Assembly: GCA_030620575.1 (NCBI GenBank)
Contig: JAUXEL010000110.1
Coordinates: 1-5,559, forward strand
Reading direction: 5' to 3'
Length of the DNA stretch: 5,559 nucleotides
Source of the DNA: Fidelibacterota bacterium
GTDB lineage: Bacteria > Fidelibacterota > Fidelibacteria > Fidelibacterales > Fidelibacteraceae
Part shown: positions 5,533 through 5,559 of the stretch, one piece after another
Layout: each line of letters opens with the position of its first letter
Position numbering within the stretch: position 1 is the stretch's first letter
Notes under the pieces: model-generated
What the model saw: only the letters and a program-made list of their open reading frames with translations
What the model was told of the DNA's origin: nothing
Databases searched by the model: none
Position numbers and translations under genes: made by a program

Positions 5533-5559
5533 AGTCAAAAATGCCTGAACTCCAGTCTG

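Larger units (their letters stand above)
5327..5559. repeat. Noncoding, GC-richer block of inverted and direct repeats (continues past the window)
   Basis: No credible gene lies here. About half the bases are G or C (93 of 180 in 5341-5520), against roughly a third in the neighbouring small gene. An 18-nt direct repeat, GCATTCTGAAGTCCAGTC, occurs exactly at 5428-5445 and 5519-5536. A third, close relative (CTGAACTCCAGTCTG, 14 of 15 matches to 5433-5447) sits at 5545-5559. GGACTTGAGA occurs at 5402-5411 and 5501-5510, each able to pair with the following TCTGAAGTCC. Smaller hairpins are GCGT/ACGC (5389-5400), the palindrome AACTCGAGTT (5452-5461) and CCCCGA/TCGGGG (5477-5492). This looks like an intergenic repeat family made from one motif used in both orientations; a structured RNA is an alternative. 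Confidence 0.7.

Noticed and set aside
5402..5559. Possible CRISPR array
   Set aside because: The repeats are short, occur in both orientations, and are spaced unevenly (91 and about 21 nt between like-oriented copies). No unit-length spacers or cas genes are present.

Overview
This 5.56-kb window is ordinary bacterial chromosome with an AT-rich background. It holds an Fe-S assembly pair, a pyrimidine-salvage gene, a large sensor-like permease, a small unknown membrane protein and, at the right edge, a GC-richer repeat-filled noncoding stretch. The organism cannot be fixed from these genes. The NifU is the two-domain type (IscU-like scaffold plus BFD-like [2Fe-2S] domain) common in anaerobes such as deltaproteobacteria and spirochaetes. 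The permease carries a C-terminal PTS EIIA domain. Together these suggest an anaerobic Gram-negative-type lineage; this is inference only.

Layout. 1-141: the 3' end of a plus-strand gene entering from the left, possibly an alpha/beta-hydrolase C-terminus. 142-290: AT-rich intergenic DNA with a long T-tract, a possible promoter and a small palindrome. 291-2769: a plus-strand run nifU - nifS/iscS - upp with gaps of 17 and 41 nt and a recognisable ribosome-binding site before each gene. 2777-4627: a minus-strand APC-family permease fused to an EIIA (PtsN-like) domain, convergent with upp and only 7 nt from it. 4628-4784: a 157-nt gap with an inverted repeat. 4785-5204: a minus-strand 139-residue protein with two membrane helices flanked by probable coiled coils. 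5205-5559: no credible gene; it holds the upstream region of the small gene, degenerate 9-nt ACAGGATTW-type repeats (5284-5326), then about 230 nt of GC-richer DNA (93 of 180 bases G or C in 5341-5520) full of inverted and direct repeats.

How the genes work together. NifS takes sulfur from cysteine and hands it to the NifU scaffold, so the first two genes form a minimal Fe-S assembly unit. No nitrogenase genes are visible, so a general housekeeping role is more likely than a nitrogenase-specific one. Upp makes UMP from uracil and PRPP and has no evident functional tie to Fe-S assembly. The permease probably moves amino acids or related compounds, and its EIIA domain, with its phosphorylatable histidine intact (H529), suggests control by phosphoryl transfer or by energy/nitrogen state. 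I saw no clear new defence, mobile or biosynthetic system. The parts most worth a second look are the structured repeat region at the right end, the permease-EIIA fusion and the unknown small membrane protein upstream of it.
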